DNA from: Candidatus Riflebacteria bacterium HGW-Riflebacteria-1
GTDB taxonomy: Bacteria; Muiribacteriota; Ozemobacteria; Ozemobacterales; Ozemobacteraceae
DNA: 64,000 bases
Assembly (NCBI GenBank): GCA_002839445.1
Contig: PGYB01000003.1
Location: forward strand, 1 to 64,000
Direction: 5' to 3'
Both the position numbers and the translations under genes were made by a program. The notes under the pieces are model-generated. The model saw only the letters and a list, made by a program, of their open reading frames with translations. It ran no database searches and was not told the DNA's origin. Shown one piece after another: positions 37,701 to 45,657 of this stretch (its first letter is position 1; the number at the start of each line of letters is the position of its first letter).

Positions 37701-37817
37701 GTCTACCCGGCAACAATTGCCTTTGATTATTTCGATCACTGGGAGTATTCGAGCACTGAATGGGCAAGCGTAAAGCCTAATTATGGCTACGTCGCCGGCG
37801 TCATACTGAGCGAGTAA
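34755..37817 (+). CDS. Giant lipoprotein with carboxypeptidase-regulatory-like repeats
   Basis: Lipobox IATGC (acylated Cys22) is followed by eight glycines. Residues about 35-390 hold at least four transthyretin-like CarboxypepD_reg modules. Each has a short GxISGxIVN-like start and a (T/S)DATGKFLLENVPAG-type centre (compare TDAAGKFLLENIPAGK and DFGYFKFENLPPEK). The remaining 600 residues are unassigned: a helical stretch (400-600), a beta-rich part with YCHYTVEIKNG near 635, amphipathic helices (690-850) and a beta-rich end. Probably surface or periplasm-facing scaffold. Third-position and AT bias is slightly higher in the first third than in neighbours. Ends 26 bp before a terminator. Confidence 0.8.
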   Translation: MKHMLKAFIMLTIAVALIATGCGGGGGGGGSPIPTPSAETGSISGQIVNSTIAIGGGSVRAQGAGSEEIKVYVEQNPSLTTLADATGKFLLENVPAGVVNLIAEHKTPDGQLFRMKSDEITVEAAKIYEIPATIEVKAAKHVLAGRIVNSKTSEVVSGVTISVWGKETTSGVDGSFTIENLVDIAIAYQVKFAKSGFEAQTKSIKISDTNASLLEVQLVPLPNTGAVKGTLAENGPLQGVDIFCEQYPDIKTSTDAAGKFLLENIPAGKIRIIALTPFGESVMRGSAECTITIGTTFDLTTPVTMIVNSKNAHGIIDVTGGTASENAAAIIGVKVTALGQTVLSNDFGYFKFENLPPEKITLAFEKPGLASRTVEVDLTTVGTVDLTPFAMTRLKPEEIPEQDIPLRSLDNIVKGMSKSAITADESLIRLTVEAIVRLPENAGVTRRSLHSLTTESIDQVEADGYVTTNSIVGSATPALVIVGFKQFAGSEEVQPLLLKIWHPKDPNFVPEDQYIDTNSTAEALVLLDNVFWSLSSDKFLEAREKVRNNTNLPALARSVEYALQNPDTETLFRDAIIRGSQSIAKAVASAMNLSLSARPSLRSATGDVDKGKAVYVEDDGARSSSAVMLTNRSYCHYTVEIKNGMTNLVVKSPAGNNYFTMERSTHTSYSWSWPPDRKIQVEANIGPGEFITTFNKQKGLSVFDGLMTLAGTVIGAGASSYEELSEGYSLIANTSTGLIEIITKATTASINSSADALKLADELLFSTGKMGFDVLMDFAPKYFGKKLEREFKNSWFKTTAKFFMKKALIWGVAAYNTTDVALIIYDVAKTPDSYTEKGWQTKAGWYGDLFAEKIGKMKNMRVIFGLPMNGTAYYKEIANDGTETETSVETSNSEVQHLMGPVVPIDGTLVSINADPTERKLIGASYEHSNSRGTVGVEFSNVGFNGFIDRYNNNAFDETKMQFVWGNPGADMVQITKISSKDVYPATIAFDYFDHWEYSSTEWASVKPNYGYVAGVILSE

Positions 37818-37843
37818 TATCTCCGCATTTACGTTGATTCGCG

Positions 37844-37878
37844 GACTCCCGGGCCGGTTTGCCCGGGAGTCTTTTTTG
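37844..37878 (+). terminator. Intrinsic terminator after the giant lipoprotein
   Basis: GACTCCCGGGC and GCCCGGGAGTC, an 11-bp stem, followed by TTTTTT. Confidence 0.92.
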
Positions 37879-37891
37879 CGCGAAAACCATC

Positions 37892-38086
37892 ATGAGCACG
37901 GCTTTGTGATACAATTGCCTTAACCGCAGACGGAACAAGTATGGCGCGGCACTGGTTTTTGACGACCAGGCAACGGTCGCGATACCGATTTTCGATGACC
38001 TGCAGATTGATCTCGCGCGCATTTTCCCGCCACTGCCGGTTGTTGTCTGCGAAAACCCGCCACCACCATACAGGCCTGCGCGCTGA
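37892..38086 (+). pseudogene. Possible short gene remnant with an in-frame TGA
   Basis: After an ATG at 37892 and four more codons there is an in-frame TGA (37907), then 58 open codons to TGA 38084. These read like real protein in this genome's codon style (KYGAALVFDDQATVAIPIFD, then RIFPPLPVVVCENPPPPYRP). There is no ribosome site and no start after the TGA. A degraded gene end is the simplest reading; chance is not excluded. A minus-strand frame overlaps it but looks less protein-like. Confidence 0.25.
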
Positions 38087-38134
38087 CATCTGACCAGAAA
38101 AGCCATTTTGCCTGCGCTAAAATTCAATAGGTGT

Positions 38135-38163
38135 CTATCATAAAATCTGATAGAATTATCAGA
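38135..38163. promoter_or_regulatory. Paired inverted repeats upstream of the hybrid kinase
   Basis: CTATCA-7 bp-TGATAG (38135-38153) overlaps a second inverted repeat TCTGATA-4 bp-TATCAGA (38146-38163). Shared half-site TGATA appears three times in alternating orientation. This looks like an operator for a dimeric regulator acting on the gene that starts about 70 bp downstream. Confidence 0.45.
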
Positions 38164-38230
38164 CAAACAATTCATCGACGCGCCATTACAGATTCACAGA
38201 TTAGAAAAGTATTAAGATCAGGTAAGAAGA

Positions 38231-41200
38231 TTGGGTCGAAAAAAGAAAACTTTTGTGGGGATCAACAGTCGCTGCGCTGGCTTTGTCGCATTTACATTGC
38301 TGTTAATGCTGGTTTTGCCATGCCTGAATTTTGCGACCACAGGCAGCGAATTACTTTCGACTTTAACTGACGAAGAAAGGCTCTGGCTGACAGAAAACCC
38401 TGGCAAGATAACGCTGTGGTTCAATGACAGTTACCCGCCAATAGAATTTTCTGACGACAAAAACGGCTTTGTTGGGCTGGGCGCCGACGTCATTACGCTG
38501 GTAGAGCAAAAACTCGGCATCAACTTTAACAAGGCAAAGTCGAGCGACTGGAACGAGCATCTGGCTGCGTTGCAGAGCGGCGAGTGCGCGATTGCGCCGA
38601 CTATCATCGAAAATGCCGAACGCTCAAAATATGCCTTTTTTACGACTTCCTACACCAGTGCACCGGTGGTAATTATCGGGCCGCAGAATCTTGGTTCAGG
38701 ATTGGCCATTAAAGATTTTGCCGGGAAAAAGGTTGCGGTTGTTTCTGGATTTGCAACTGAAGACTACCTGAGAGGTTTTCAGGAAAGCAGCATAACTCTG
38801 GTCATCGTAAAAAATGTCTCTGAGGGACTGCGCGCAGTGGCGTTCGGTCAGGCTGACGCATTTGTCGAAAATCTCGCCGTAGTATCTTACTACATCAGTC
38901 ATCACGGCATTAACAACCTCAAAGTCGCAGGAACGACCGACTACATATTTGAATGGCGCATCGCGGTCAGCCGAAAATATCCGCTGCTTTTCAGCGCCAT
39001 TCAAAAAGCCATCGACAAGATTACGCCCGAAGAATTAAGTGCCGTGAACAATAAATGGATAACCCTTAAGGCCAATGGCGGGCTGTCGCAGGAAGCCATT
39101 CGCAGCCTTAAGGTTGCAGGCACCTTTGTCGCATTACTTATACTGTGCCTGTCTGTAATCTCAGTCATTCTCAAACGCAGCCTTAATGAAAAAATTGCCA
39201 GTCTGCAGCAAACGCAGCAGCAACTGAGCAAAAGCGAAGCCAGGTTCCGGTCTCTTTTCATGCACGCGCCATTGCCGCTTGCCGAGCTTGACAGCCAATC
39301 GCAGAAGGTCTGTATTAACAAGCCTTTCACCGAAGTTTTCGGTTACACCAACGATGAGATAGCCTGTATAGATGACTGGTGGTCACGCGCATACCCAGAC
39401 CCCAAGTACCGCGAGCAGACAAAGCAAAGGTGGCTGCTTGCTGTAGACAAGGCGCTGGCAACCAATAACGTAATACCGCCACATGAATTCACGGTAGCCT
39501 GCAAAAACGGCAAGACCCTCGAAGTTCTCATCGGCGCCAGCATTATCGACGACAAAATGCTGGTAACACTTTATGAGGTCAGTGAGCTGAAAAGAACCCA
39601 GGATAAGCTTATAAAAAGCCTGCAATGTTTCGAGACGCTTTTTGAACTGACACCTTTTCCCTGTATTATCAGTGATCTCAGTGGCTGTTACATTATGGCC
39701 AACCAGCACTTTTGCGAAATGGTCGGCAAAACGCGCAAAGAGATAATCGGGCGGCCGACAACATCTGTTGAAAGCTCAAACGATTTTCATGACTCTAAAA
39801 AATTACTCGAAGAAATTATCAGCTCAGGTGGCGTAAGCAACCGCGAAATGACGGTAAGCATTCTTGGCAGAAAGCACCATATTCTGTTTGCCAGCAAGTT
39901 AATTGACTGGAAAGGGCAGAAATCAATTTTAACGGCATCAGTTGACATTTCTGAGCGACGCAACGCTGAAGAAGCCTTGCGGCAGAATGAAGAGAACTTG
40001 CGTGTCACCTTGAAATCAATTGGCGACGCGGTAATCGCGACTGACACTCAAGGCAAAGTGTCACGAATGAACCCTGTCGCCCAGCGCCTTACCGGCTGGA
40101 AAGCGCAAGAGGCAGTTGGTCAACCTTTGCCAGAAGTATTCAAGATCGTGCATGCCAACACCAGAATGCCTATTGAAAGCCCGGTCAGCCGCGTTCTGGC
40201 CACCGGCGAGATCGTGGGTCTTTCCAAACACACAATTTTGCTGTCCCGGGATGGCAAAGAATACATGATTGCCGATTCTGGAGCGCCAATAAGAAGCGAC
40301 AGCGGCGATGTAATTGGTGTTGTTCTGGTTTTTCGCGATGTCACCGAAGAATTTGCAGTACAGGAACAGTTGCGGCAATCGCAAAAAATGGATGCCATCG
40401 GACAGCTTGCCGGCGGTGTGGCACACGACTTTAACAACATGCTTGGCGGCATCATCGGTGCTGCTGAACTTCTCGAACAATGGTTAAAAGACGGCCCGGA
40501 TGCGCGCAAACTGCACAAAATGATTCTCGACACCGCAGAGCGGGCCGCTGATTTGAATTCCAAGCTGTTGTCATTTGCCCGTAGAAAGCCGGTCAATTAC
40601 ATGACAATCGACCTGCAGCATCCTGTTACCGATGCAATAGAACTGCTAAGCCGAACCATCGACAGACGCATCAAAATTGAGACCAATTTTTCAGAAACAC
40701 AGCTGCTGATCAACGGTGATTATTCGCATCTGCAAAGCGCCTTTTTGAATGTGTTGATCAACGCTGCACAGGCAATGCCTGAGGGCGGAACCATATTTGT
40801 TTCGACGCGCACAGTCGAGCTTGATGCCTGTTACTGCAGATCGTCGGCTTTCAGAATAAATCCGGGAACCTATGCCGAACTCGAAATAAGAGACACCGGT
40901 TGCGGCATTGCTCGAGAGGCTCTGCCGCGCATATTTGAGCCGTTCTTTACGACCAAGCCGGTCGGCAAAGGCACAGGACTCGGGCTGGCCGCGGTATTCG
41001 GTATTGTCCAGCAGCATGGCGGAGCAATCAATGTTTACAGCGAGGTTGGGACTGGCACGAGCATTCACCTTCTCCTGCCCGAGACAATAGAAGATTCTCA
41101 GCAGATTTCAAGTGAGAGTTCTACGCCCTTACGTGGCAGCGAAACGATTCTTGTTGTCGATGATGAAGAAATAATGCGAACCAACACCGAAGCCATGCTA

Positions 41201-41503
41201 AAAGACCTTGGATACCAGGTAATTCTCGCTGAAGACGGCCTGATGGCAGTCGATATTTTCAAGGAAAAGGCAGAAGAGATCGCTCTGGTAATCCTCGACA
41301 TGGTAATGCCGAAAATGAACGGCAGAGAGTGTTTTACCGCCATGAAAGCCATCAAGTCGGACTTGCGTGTAATCATCTCGTCAGGTTTTGTTCGCGACGA
41401 AGACCTTGAGCCAATGAAAACAGCCGGGGTGCGCTCATTCATTCACAAGCCATTTCGCAGCATCACTCTCAGCAAGATGGTTTACGAAGCGTTACACTCC
41501 TGA
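38231..41503 (+). CDS. BvgS-like hybrid sensor histidine kinase
   Basis: Domains in order: export signal and membrane helix (about 16-36), one periplasmic SBP_bac_3 solute-binding domain (about 45-280, with KITLWFNDSYPPIEF and WRIAVSRKYPLL), a membrane helix (about 295-315) and three PAS domains (about 335-700). Then come HisKA with VAHDFNN, HATPase (NVLINAAQAMPEGG, GTGLGLAAVFG) and a C-terminal receiver (ILVVDDEE, acceptor Asp in VILDMVMPKMNG). The SBP module suggests direct binding of an amino acid or similar ligand. TTG start with an AGG-containing site; no separate response regulator adjoins. No clear terminator on this strand. Confidence 0.9.
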   Translation: MGRKKKTFVGINSRCAGFVAFTLLLMLVLPCLNFATTGSELLSTLTDEERLWLTENPGKITLWFNDSYPPIEFSDDKNGFVGLGADVITLVEQKLGINFNKAKSSDWNEHLAALQSGECAIAPTIIENAERSKYAFFTTSYTSAPVVIIGPQNLGSGLAIKDFAGKKVAVVSGFATEDYLRGFQESSITLVIVKNVSEGLRAVAFGQADAFVENLAVVSYYISHHGINNLKVAGTTDYIFEWRIAVSRKYPLLFSAIQKAIDKITPEELSAVNNKWITLKANGGLSQEAIRSLKVAGTFVALLILCLSVISVILKRSLNEKIASLQQTQQQLSKSEARFRSLFMHAPLPLAELDSQSQKVCINKPFTEVFGYTNDEIACIDDWWSRAYPDPKYREQTKQRWLLAVDKALATNNVIPPHEFTVACKNGKTLEVLIGASIIDDKMLVTLYEVSELKRTQDKLIKSLQCFETLFELTPFPCIISDLSGCYIMANQHFCEMVGKTRKEIIGRPTTSVESSNDFHDSKKLLEEIISSGGVSNREMTVSILGRKHHILFASKLIDWKGQKSILTASVDISERRNAEEALRQNEENLRVTLKSIGDAVIATDTQGKVSRMNPVAQRLTGWKAQEAVGQPLPEVFKIVHANTRMPIESPVSRVLATGEIVGLSKHTILLSRDGKEYMIADSGAPIRSDSGDVIGVVLVFRDVTEEFAVQEQLRQSQKMDAIGQLAGGVAHDFNNMLGGIIGAAELLEQWLKDGPDARKLHKMILDTAERAADLNSKLLSFARRKPVNYMTIDLQHPVTDAIELLSRTIDRRIKIETNFSETQLLINGDYSHLQSAFLNVLINAAQAMPEGGTIFVSTRTVELDACYCRSSAFRINPGTYAELEIRDTGCGIAREALPRIFEPFFTTKPVGKGTGLGLAAVFGIVQQHGGAINVYSEVGTGTSIHLLLPETIEDSQQISSESSTPLRGSETILVVDDEEIMRTNTEAMLKDLGYQVILAEDGLMAVDIFKEKAEEIALVILDMVMPKMNGRECFTAMKAIKSDLRVIISSGFVRDEDLEPMKTAGVRSFIHKPFRSITLSKMVYEALHS

Positions 41504-41582
41504 TCTCGCGTCAGCCCTAAGCAGCGATTTTTAATCGCGCCTTTCATAATGTCGGAGGACGAGAACATTCTCGCAGACAGCA

Positions 41583-41622
41583 AAAGAAAAAACCTGCAGG
41601 CACCAGATGGCCTGCAGGTTTT
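41583..41622 (-). terminator. Intrinsic terminator of hcp
   Basis: On the minus strand AACCTGCAGGC and GCCTGCAGGTT form an 11-bp stem with an 8-base loop, followed by TTTTTTCTTTT. The plus strand has only TTTT, so it may weakly stop the convergent kinase transcript too. Confidence 0.88.
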
Positions 41623-41651
41623 GAGCTGTTTCTATGAAACTGGTTAGATCA

Positions 41652-43298
41652 TCAGTTGCCGGCCATCATGGCAGCGGTGTCTTCTTTGACTTCGCCAGTT
41701 GGTTTGATGTCGAACTTTTCGACAAGAACCTTGGCAACGTTGGCAGACAGGAAGGCTGGCAGCGTCGGCCCAAGGCGAATCTTTTTAACGCCGAGGAACA
41801 ACAGGGCGAGAAGAACGGCCACAGCTTTCTGTTCATACCAGGCGATATCGAATGAGAGCGGCAGTTCGTTGATGTCGTTGAGACCGAATACTTCTTTGAG
41901 CTTGAGCGCTATTACAGCCAGGGAATAGCTGTCGTTGCACTGACCGGCGTCAAGAACACGAGGAATACCACCGATATCACCAAGCTGCAGCTTGTTGTAG
42001 CGATACTTGGCACAGCCAGCAGTAAGAATGATGGTGCCTTCTGGCAGGTTCTCGGCGACATCGGTGAAATACTGGCGGGTCTTGTGGCGACCATCGCAAC
42101 CAGCCATTACCACAAATCTCTTGATCGCACCGCTCTTAACTGCGGCAACGACCTTGTCAGCGAGAGCCAGAACCTGGTTGTGAGCGAATCCACCAACGAT
42201 TTCACCGGTTTCGATCTGTGTCGGCGCCGGGCATTTTTTGGCCTGTTCGATAATTGCTGAGAAATCCTTGGCGCCGCCTTCCTTGCGGTCTGCAACATGC
42301 TTAACACCTGGGTAGCCAGCGTTGCCGGTGGTATAGAACCTGTCTTTATAAGCATCTTTAACTGGAGTGATGCAGTTGGTGGTCATCAGGATCGGGCCAT
42401 TGAACGAAGCAAATTCGGTATCCTGTTTCCACCAGGCATTGCCATAGTTGCCATAAAAGTGGCTGTATTTCTTGAATTCGGGATAATAATTGGCGGGCAG
42501 CATTTCGCTGTGCGTGTAAATGTCGATTCCGGCATTTTTGCTCTGTTCAAGCAGCTCTTTGAAATCTTTCAGGTCGTGGCCTGAAACGAGAATGCCGGGG
42601 CGACTGCCAACACCGATTTTAACCTTGGTAATTTCAGGATGGCCGTAAGTGGAAGTGTTGGCCTTGTCGAGCAGTGCCATTGTATTTACGGCATTTTGAC
42701 CGGCTTCCATGACCATGGCGACCATCTGGTCGACGCTGAGATTCTTTGTTGTTGAGGCCAGCGCCTTAACCATGAATTTGAAAATGTTTTCATCGCGATA
42801 ACCAAGCACGAAAGCATGATCAGCATAGGCGGCGATGCCTTTAAGGCCGTAGATAAGCAGTTCTCGCAGCGACCTGACATCTTCATTCTCGGTAGCGAGA
42901 ACGCCAACTTTTTCGGCTTTGGCAATGTAATCAGCCTTGTTAGCAGGTTTCCATGTGGTGGCTTCTGACAGGCCATCAACTTTTACGCCGGCAGCACTGA
43001 GCTTTTTCTTGAGGTTTTCTCTTACTTCAATCGCATGATCAATCTGAGCGTAGAAGCGGTCGTTGTCAAAATTTGCGTTGGTGATGGTGGTGAATAGTGA
43101 AGCACAGATGAATTCACCGACATCATTCGTCAGCATGTTCTTTTCGGCAGCACGTTCGCCAAGCTCGCTGATTCCTTTGAGCAGAAACACCAGAAGATCC
43201 TGCAGAACTGCGGTATCCGGCTGTTTGCCGCACACACCTTTAACCGAACAACCCTTGCACGCCGCTGTTTCCTGACACTGATAACAAAACATACCCAT
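41652..43298 (-). CDS. hcp: Hydroxylamine reductase / hybrid-cluster protein
   Basis: Cytoplasmic Fe-S protein that reduces NO to N2O and, in vitro, hydroxylamine to ammonia. The N-terminal cluster ligands are C5-x2-C8-x8-C17-x5-C23, the spacing of class I Hcp from anaerobes rather than the enteric one. Later segments carry the hybrid cluster ligands, including [12 protein letters not shown] and [15 protein letters not shown]. Length 548 is normal. AAGGAG precedes the ATG. No Hcr reductase is adjacent; the ferredoxin-type protein upstream may supply electrons. A 145-bp gap with a repeat copy separates it from the cupin gene. Confidence 0.97.
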   Translation of the reverse strand: MGMFCYQCQETAACKGCSVKGVCGKQPDTAVLQDLLVFLLKGISELGERAAEKNMLTNDVGEFICASLFTTITNANFDNDRFYAQIDHAIEVRENLKKKLSAAGVKVDGLSEATTWKPANKADYIAKAEKVGVLATENEDVRSLRELLIYGLKGIAAYADHAFVLGYRDENIFKFMVKALASTTKNLSVDQMVAMVMEAGQNAVNTMALLDKANTSTYGHPEITKVKIGVGSRPGILVSGHDLKDFKELLEQSKNAGIDIYTHSEMLPANYYPEFKKYSHFYGNYGNAWWKQDTEFASFNGPILMTTNCITPVKDAYKDRFYTTGNAGYPGVKHVADRKEGGAKDFSAIIEQAKKCPAPTQIETGEIVGGFAHNQVLALADKVVAAVKSGAIKRFVVMAGCDGRHKTRQYFTDVAENLPEGTIILTAGCAKYRYNKLQLGDIGGIPRVLDAGQCNDSYSLAVIALKLKEVFGLNDINELPLSFDIAWYEQKAVAVLLALLFLGVKKIRLGPTLPAFLSANVAKVLVEKFDIKPTGEVKEDTAAMMAGN

Positions 43299-43389
43299 TT
43301 TAGACTCTCCTTAGAATATTGATAAATTTTAAAAAATTATTGTCTGTTAACCTGAAATTCTCAGTCACACTTAAGCTCTAGAACTCACT

Positions 43390-43428
43390 GTCATTGCGAG
43401 AAGGGCGCCAGCCCGCCGTGGCAATCCT
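43390..43428. repeat. Short dispersed palindromic repeat between hcp and the cupin gene
   Basis: TCATTGCGAGAAGG...GCAATCC, an ATTGC/GCAAT-bounded hairpin of the same type as copies near 16800 and 62390. Confidence 0.55.
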
Positions 43429-43443
43429 GCTGATGACACAGCA

Positions 43444-43779
43444 TCAATCATTCTTGGAGCGGATCATGATCAGCAGCATTTTGAAGCCCTGGCCGGGCAG
43501 CACTGCGTGCGGCACGTTGGCGGGCATGATTAGCCCTTCTCCGGCTTTAACCTTATAGACATTGGCTGCCACCTGAAATTCCCCCTCACCATCAAGAACC
43601 TGCACAGTCGCATCATACGGCGATTTATGTTCCGCTATGCCCTGTCCCTCTGCTATCGCAAATAGGGTCAGACTGCCGGCCGGTTTATCGAACAGCGTTT
43701 TGCTGACGATTGATCCACTCGCAAAAGTCACTGAATCTGCAAAGTTTAATACTTCTTCTGTTTTCCATACCTGAGTCAT
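43444..43779 (-). CDS. Small cupin protein of the hcp cluster
   Basis: A single cupin_2 barrel of 111 residues. Motif 1 is GIAEHKSPYDATVQVLDGEGEF and motif 2 is LIMPANVPHAV; histidines in both (H in AEH and H in PHAV) and a glutamate could bind a metal. The sequence matches small cupins often found beside hcp. AGGAGG lies before the start. It sits 22 bp after the ferredoxin protein, so the two are co-transcribed. No catalytic function is established; metal or NO-adduct chemistry is a guess. Confidence 0.85.
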   Translation of the reverse strand: MTQVWKTEEVLNFADSVTFASGSIVSKTLFDKPAGSLTLFAIAEGQGIAEHKSPYDATVQVLDGEGEFQVAANVYKVKAGEGLIMPANVPHAVLPGQGFKMLLIMIRSKND

Positions 43780-43801
43780 TTTAGCATACCTCCTGGTTTT
43801 G

Positions 43802-44602
43802 TCAGTAAATTCTGTTAGTTCTGATTATTTCGCCCTCAAGGCTCATAACCACTTCATCAACCACCATATTCTGCGGCTTTCCAAGTTCCAGCGCCGCGTT
43901 AACCATTGCCGTCAGGCCGCCGCAGCAGGGAACTTCCATGCGAAGTATGATGACGCGCGGAATATTGTTAGACGTAAAGATTTCTGCGAGCTTTTCAACA
44001 TAGCCTTCGGTGCGATCGAGCTTCGGGCAGGCGATGGCAACCGCACGACCTCTGATGTAACGCCAATGCACATCTGGGCTGGTAACCGGCGAGCAGGTAG
44101 AAAGAATAACCAGCTCGCGATTATCGAAAAACGGCGCACGCGGCTGCAGGAGATGCAGCTGAAGAGGCCACTGCGAAATCTCGGACTTCATAACAACTGG
44201 CATGGCGCCCTCGGCAACCACTTTTGCCGATGACTGCTGAGGCGGCTGCATCATGCGCATTCTGGTTCCCGGGCATCCACCGCCCTGTCGGGGCGTCTGC
44301 AGCTTTGCTTCATGCTGTTTATGAGCTTCGCGCATGAAATTGACACCATCGGCACCTCGAATTTTTTCAACATGTTCTATCGTTCTGTCGAAGTCGAATT
44401 CATCGGCCTCTTTTTCAACAATTTTGAGAGCACCCGTCGGACAGGTACCGATGCAGTCGCCAAAGCCATCGCAATAAGTCTCTTTTACCAGCTTCGCCTT
44501 GCCATCGACCAGCTGCAGAGCGCCTTCCGCGCATCCGGTAATGCAGTTTCCGCAACCGTTGCAGAGATCTTCGTTTATAGTAATGATTTTTCTGGTAGCC
44601 AT
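43802..44602 (-). CDS. Hcp-associated 4Fe-4S ferredoxin-type protein
   Basis: N-terminal 2x[4Fe-4S] ferredoxin with CNGCGNCITGC and a second set that is changed: YCDGFGDCIGTCPTGA, with only CxxxxxxCxxxC, one spacing unit being D-G-F-G-D. The remaining 190 residues hold another cysteine set (GGGCPG, STCSPV, IACPKLD, VPCCGG) which may bind a further cluster. This architecture is known next to hcp in anaerobes and is thought to be an electron donor or sensor. It diverges from the Crp/Fnr regulator across a 16-bp palindrome. Confidence 0.88.
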   Translation of the reverse strand: MATRKIITINEDLCNGCGNCITGCAEGALQLVDGKAKLVKETYCDGFGDCIGTCPTGALKIVEKEADEFDFDRTIEHVEKIRGADGVNFMREAHKQHEAKLQTPRQGGGCPGTRMRMMQPPQQSSAKVVAEGAMPVVMKSEISQWPLQLHLLQPRAPFFDNRELVILSTCSPVTSPDVHWRYIRGRAVAIACPKLDRTEGYVEKLAEIFTSNNIPRVIILRMEVPCCGGLTAMVNAALELGKPQNMVVDEVVMSLEGEIIRTNRIY

Positions 44603-44668
44603 CGGTTTTGCTCCTTTGTTTTTTTCGTTTCTTACATTATTATTATGGTCGAAAGCGAACCGTTTAGC

Positions 44669-44684
44669 TTTGACTTAAGTCAAA
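44669..44684. promoter_or_regulatory. Perfect Crp/Fnr-type palindrome between ferredoxin gene and regulator
   Basis: TTTGACTTAAGTCAAA, a perfect 16-bp palindrome with half-sites TTGAC and GTCAA separated by TTAA. It differs from the FNR site (TTGAT-4-ATCAA) by one base per half. Placed midway in the 121-bp divergent region, it is the likely site for the regulator encoded next to it. Confidence 0.8.
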
Positions 44685-44723
44685 ACACTGAAACTTATTA
44701 AAAATATTTTTTTCGAGGGCAAA

Positions 44724-45416
44724 ATGCAGCAGCACATACTTGAAAACCTCAGCAAAAGCGAACTTCTGCGCGAAATGAAGCCGGCTTTTCTGGAGGCTCT
44801 CGCCGAAATAGCCGTCGAGCGCACCCTTGTCAGCGACGAAACTCTGTTCATGCAGCACCAGGAAGCCACCGGCTTTTATCTCATCTGCACCGGGTCGGTC
44901 AAGGTGTATCGTATCGGCGGCGACGGGCGCGAACAGGTTATTCACCAGTTCGGGCCTGGCGAAATTGTCGGAGAAGTCCCAGTGTTTCAGGGAACGGCCT
45001 ATCCAGCCTGTGCAACAGCGGTAAAAAAGTCACGGCTGATCTATTTCGCGCGCAACCGCTTCGTTGAACTGGGGCGCCGGCAGCCCGAAATCTTTTTGAA
45101 TATGCTGGCCATTCTGTCGCGACGACTGCGTCAGTTTGTCGAACTTATCGATGACCTCTCACTTAAAGACGTAACGGCCAGACTTGCCAAGTATCTGGCC
45201 AGAGGTTGCGATTCTGGCAGCAGCTGCGTAGTCGAACTTGAGTTGAGTAAAAGCGCACTCGCCTCGCGTATCGGCACTATACCGGCCACTCTGAGCCGAA
45301 CCTTTAAAAAGCTGCAGGATTCTGGCGCAATTAAAGTCAGCGCCAGCAAAATTCATATTCTCGACTGCGAACTTCTCGCCAGCATTGCCAGCGGCGAAAA
45401 ACTCGGTGATCTCTAA
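44724..45416 (+). CDS. Crp/Fnr-family regulator (HcpR-like)
   Basis: cNMP-binding-type sensor domain (residues about 15-135), dimer helix, then a Crp-type HTH with LSKSALASRIGTIPATLSRTF. In the recognition helix the order is P-A-T-L-S-R where E. coli FNR has V-E-T-I-S-R, so alanine replaces the Glu that reads the FNR half-site. There is no N-terminal cysteine set, so it is not an FNR-type oxygen sensor; heme or NO sensing, as in HcpR/DNR proteins, is possible. It faces the ferredoxin-cupin-hcp genes across the palindrome and most likely controls them and itself. Confidence 0.88.
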   Translation: MQQHILENLSKSELLREMKPAFLEALAEIAVERTLVSDETLFMQHQEATGFYLICTGSVKVYRIGGDGREQVIHQFGPGEIVGEVPVFQGTAYPACATAVKKSRLIYFARNRFVELGRRQPEIFLNMLAILSRRLRQFVELIDDLSLKDVTARLAKYLARGCDSGSSCVVELELSKSALASRIGTIPATLSRTFKKLQDSGAIKVSASKIHILDCELLASIASGEKLGDL

Positions 45417-45452
45417 TCCTTTTTCACATGTGACTAACAATTTATCTTTGGC

Positions 45453-45510
45453 AAAGAGATTGGCCCACCGCTGGCTGTTGCCTTCAGCAAGCCGCTTCGT
45501 CGCCGTGCTC
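45453..45510. repeat. Degenerate dispersed repeat ahead of the MFS gene
   Basis: The stretch ending CAGCAAGCCGCTTCG...GCTCATCGCAAAAA resembles the right end of the 62.5-kb element (GGCAAACCGCTTCGCTGTGC). The 45417-45657 gap otherwise holds only a weak promoter. Confidence 0.35.
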
Positions 45511-45565
45511 ATCGCAAAAACGTTTGTAACAATGCAGTAAAGTGTGACAGATGAATAGAGCGCTC

Positions 45566-45594
45566 TTGACTTTATTGCGGCGGTAAAGCAAAAT
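45566..45594 (+). promoter_or_regulatory. Candidate promoter of the MFS gene
   Basis: TTGACT, 17 bp, CAAAAT; moderate. The gene lacks a strong ribosome site. Confidence 0.4.
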
Positions 45595-45657
45595 CGGGTG
45601 AGCGCGAAATACCGCCCAAAAAGCGGCTTTTCTTGTTAACCAGGCCGGTCACCAACT

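Noticed and set aside
37829..38175. Minus-strand frames of 86 and 124 codons
   Set aside because: They run through the terminator of the lipoprotein gene and have basic, shadow-like composition.
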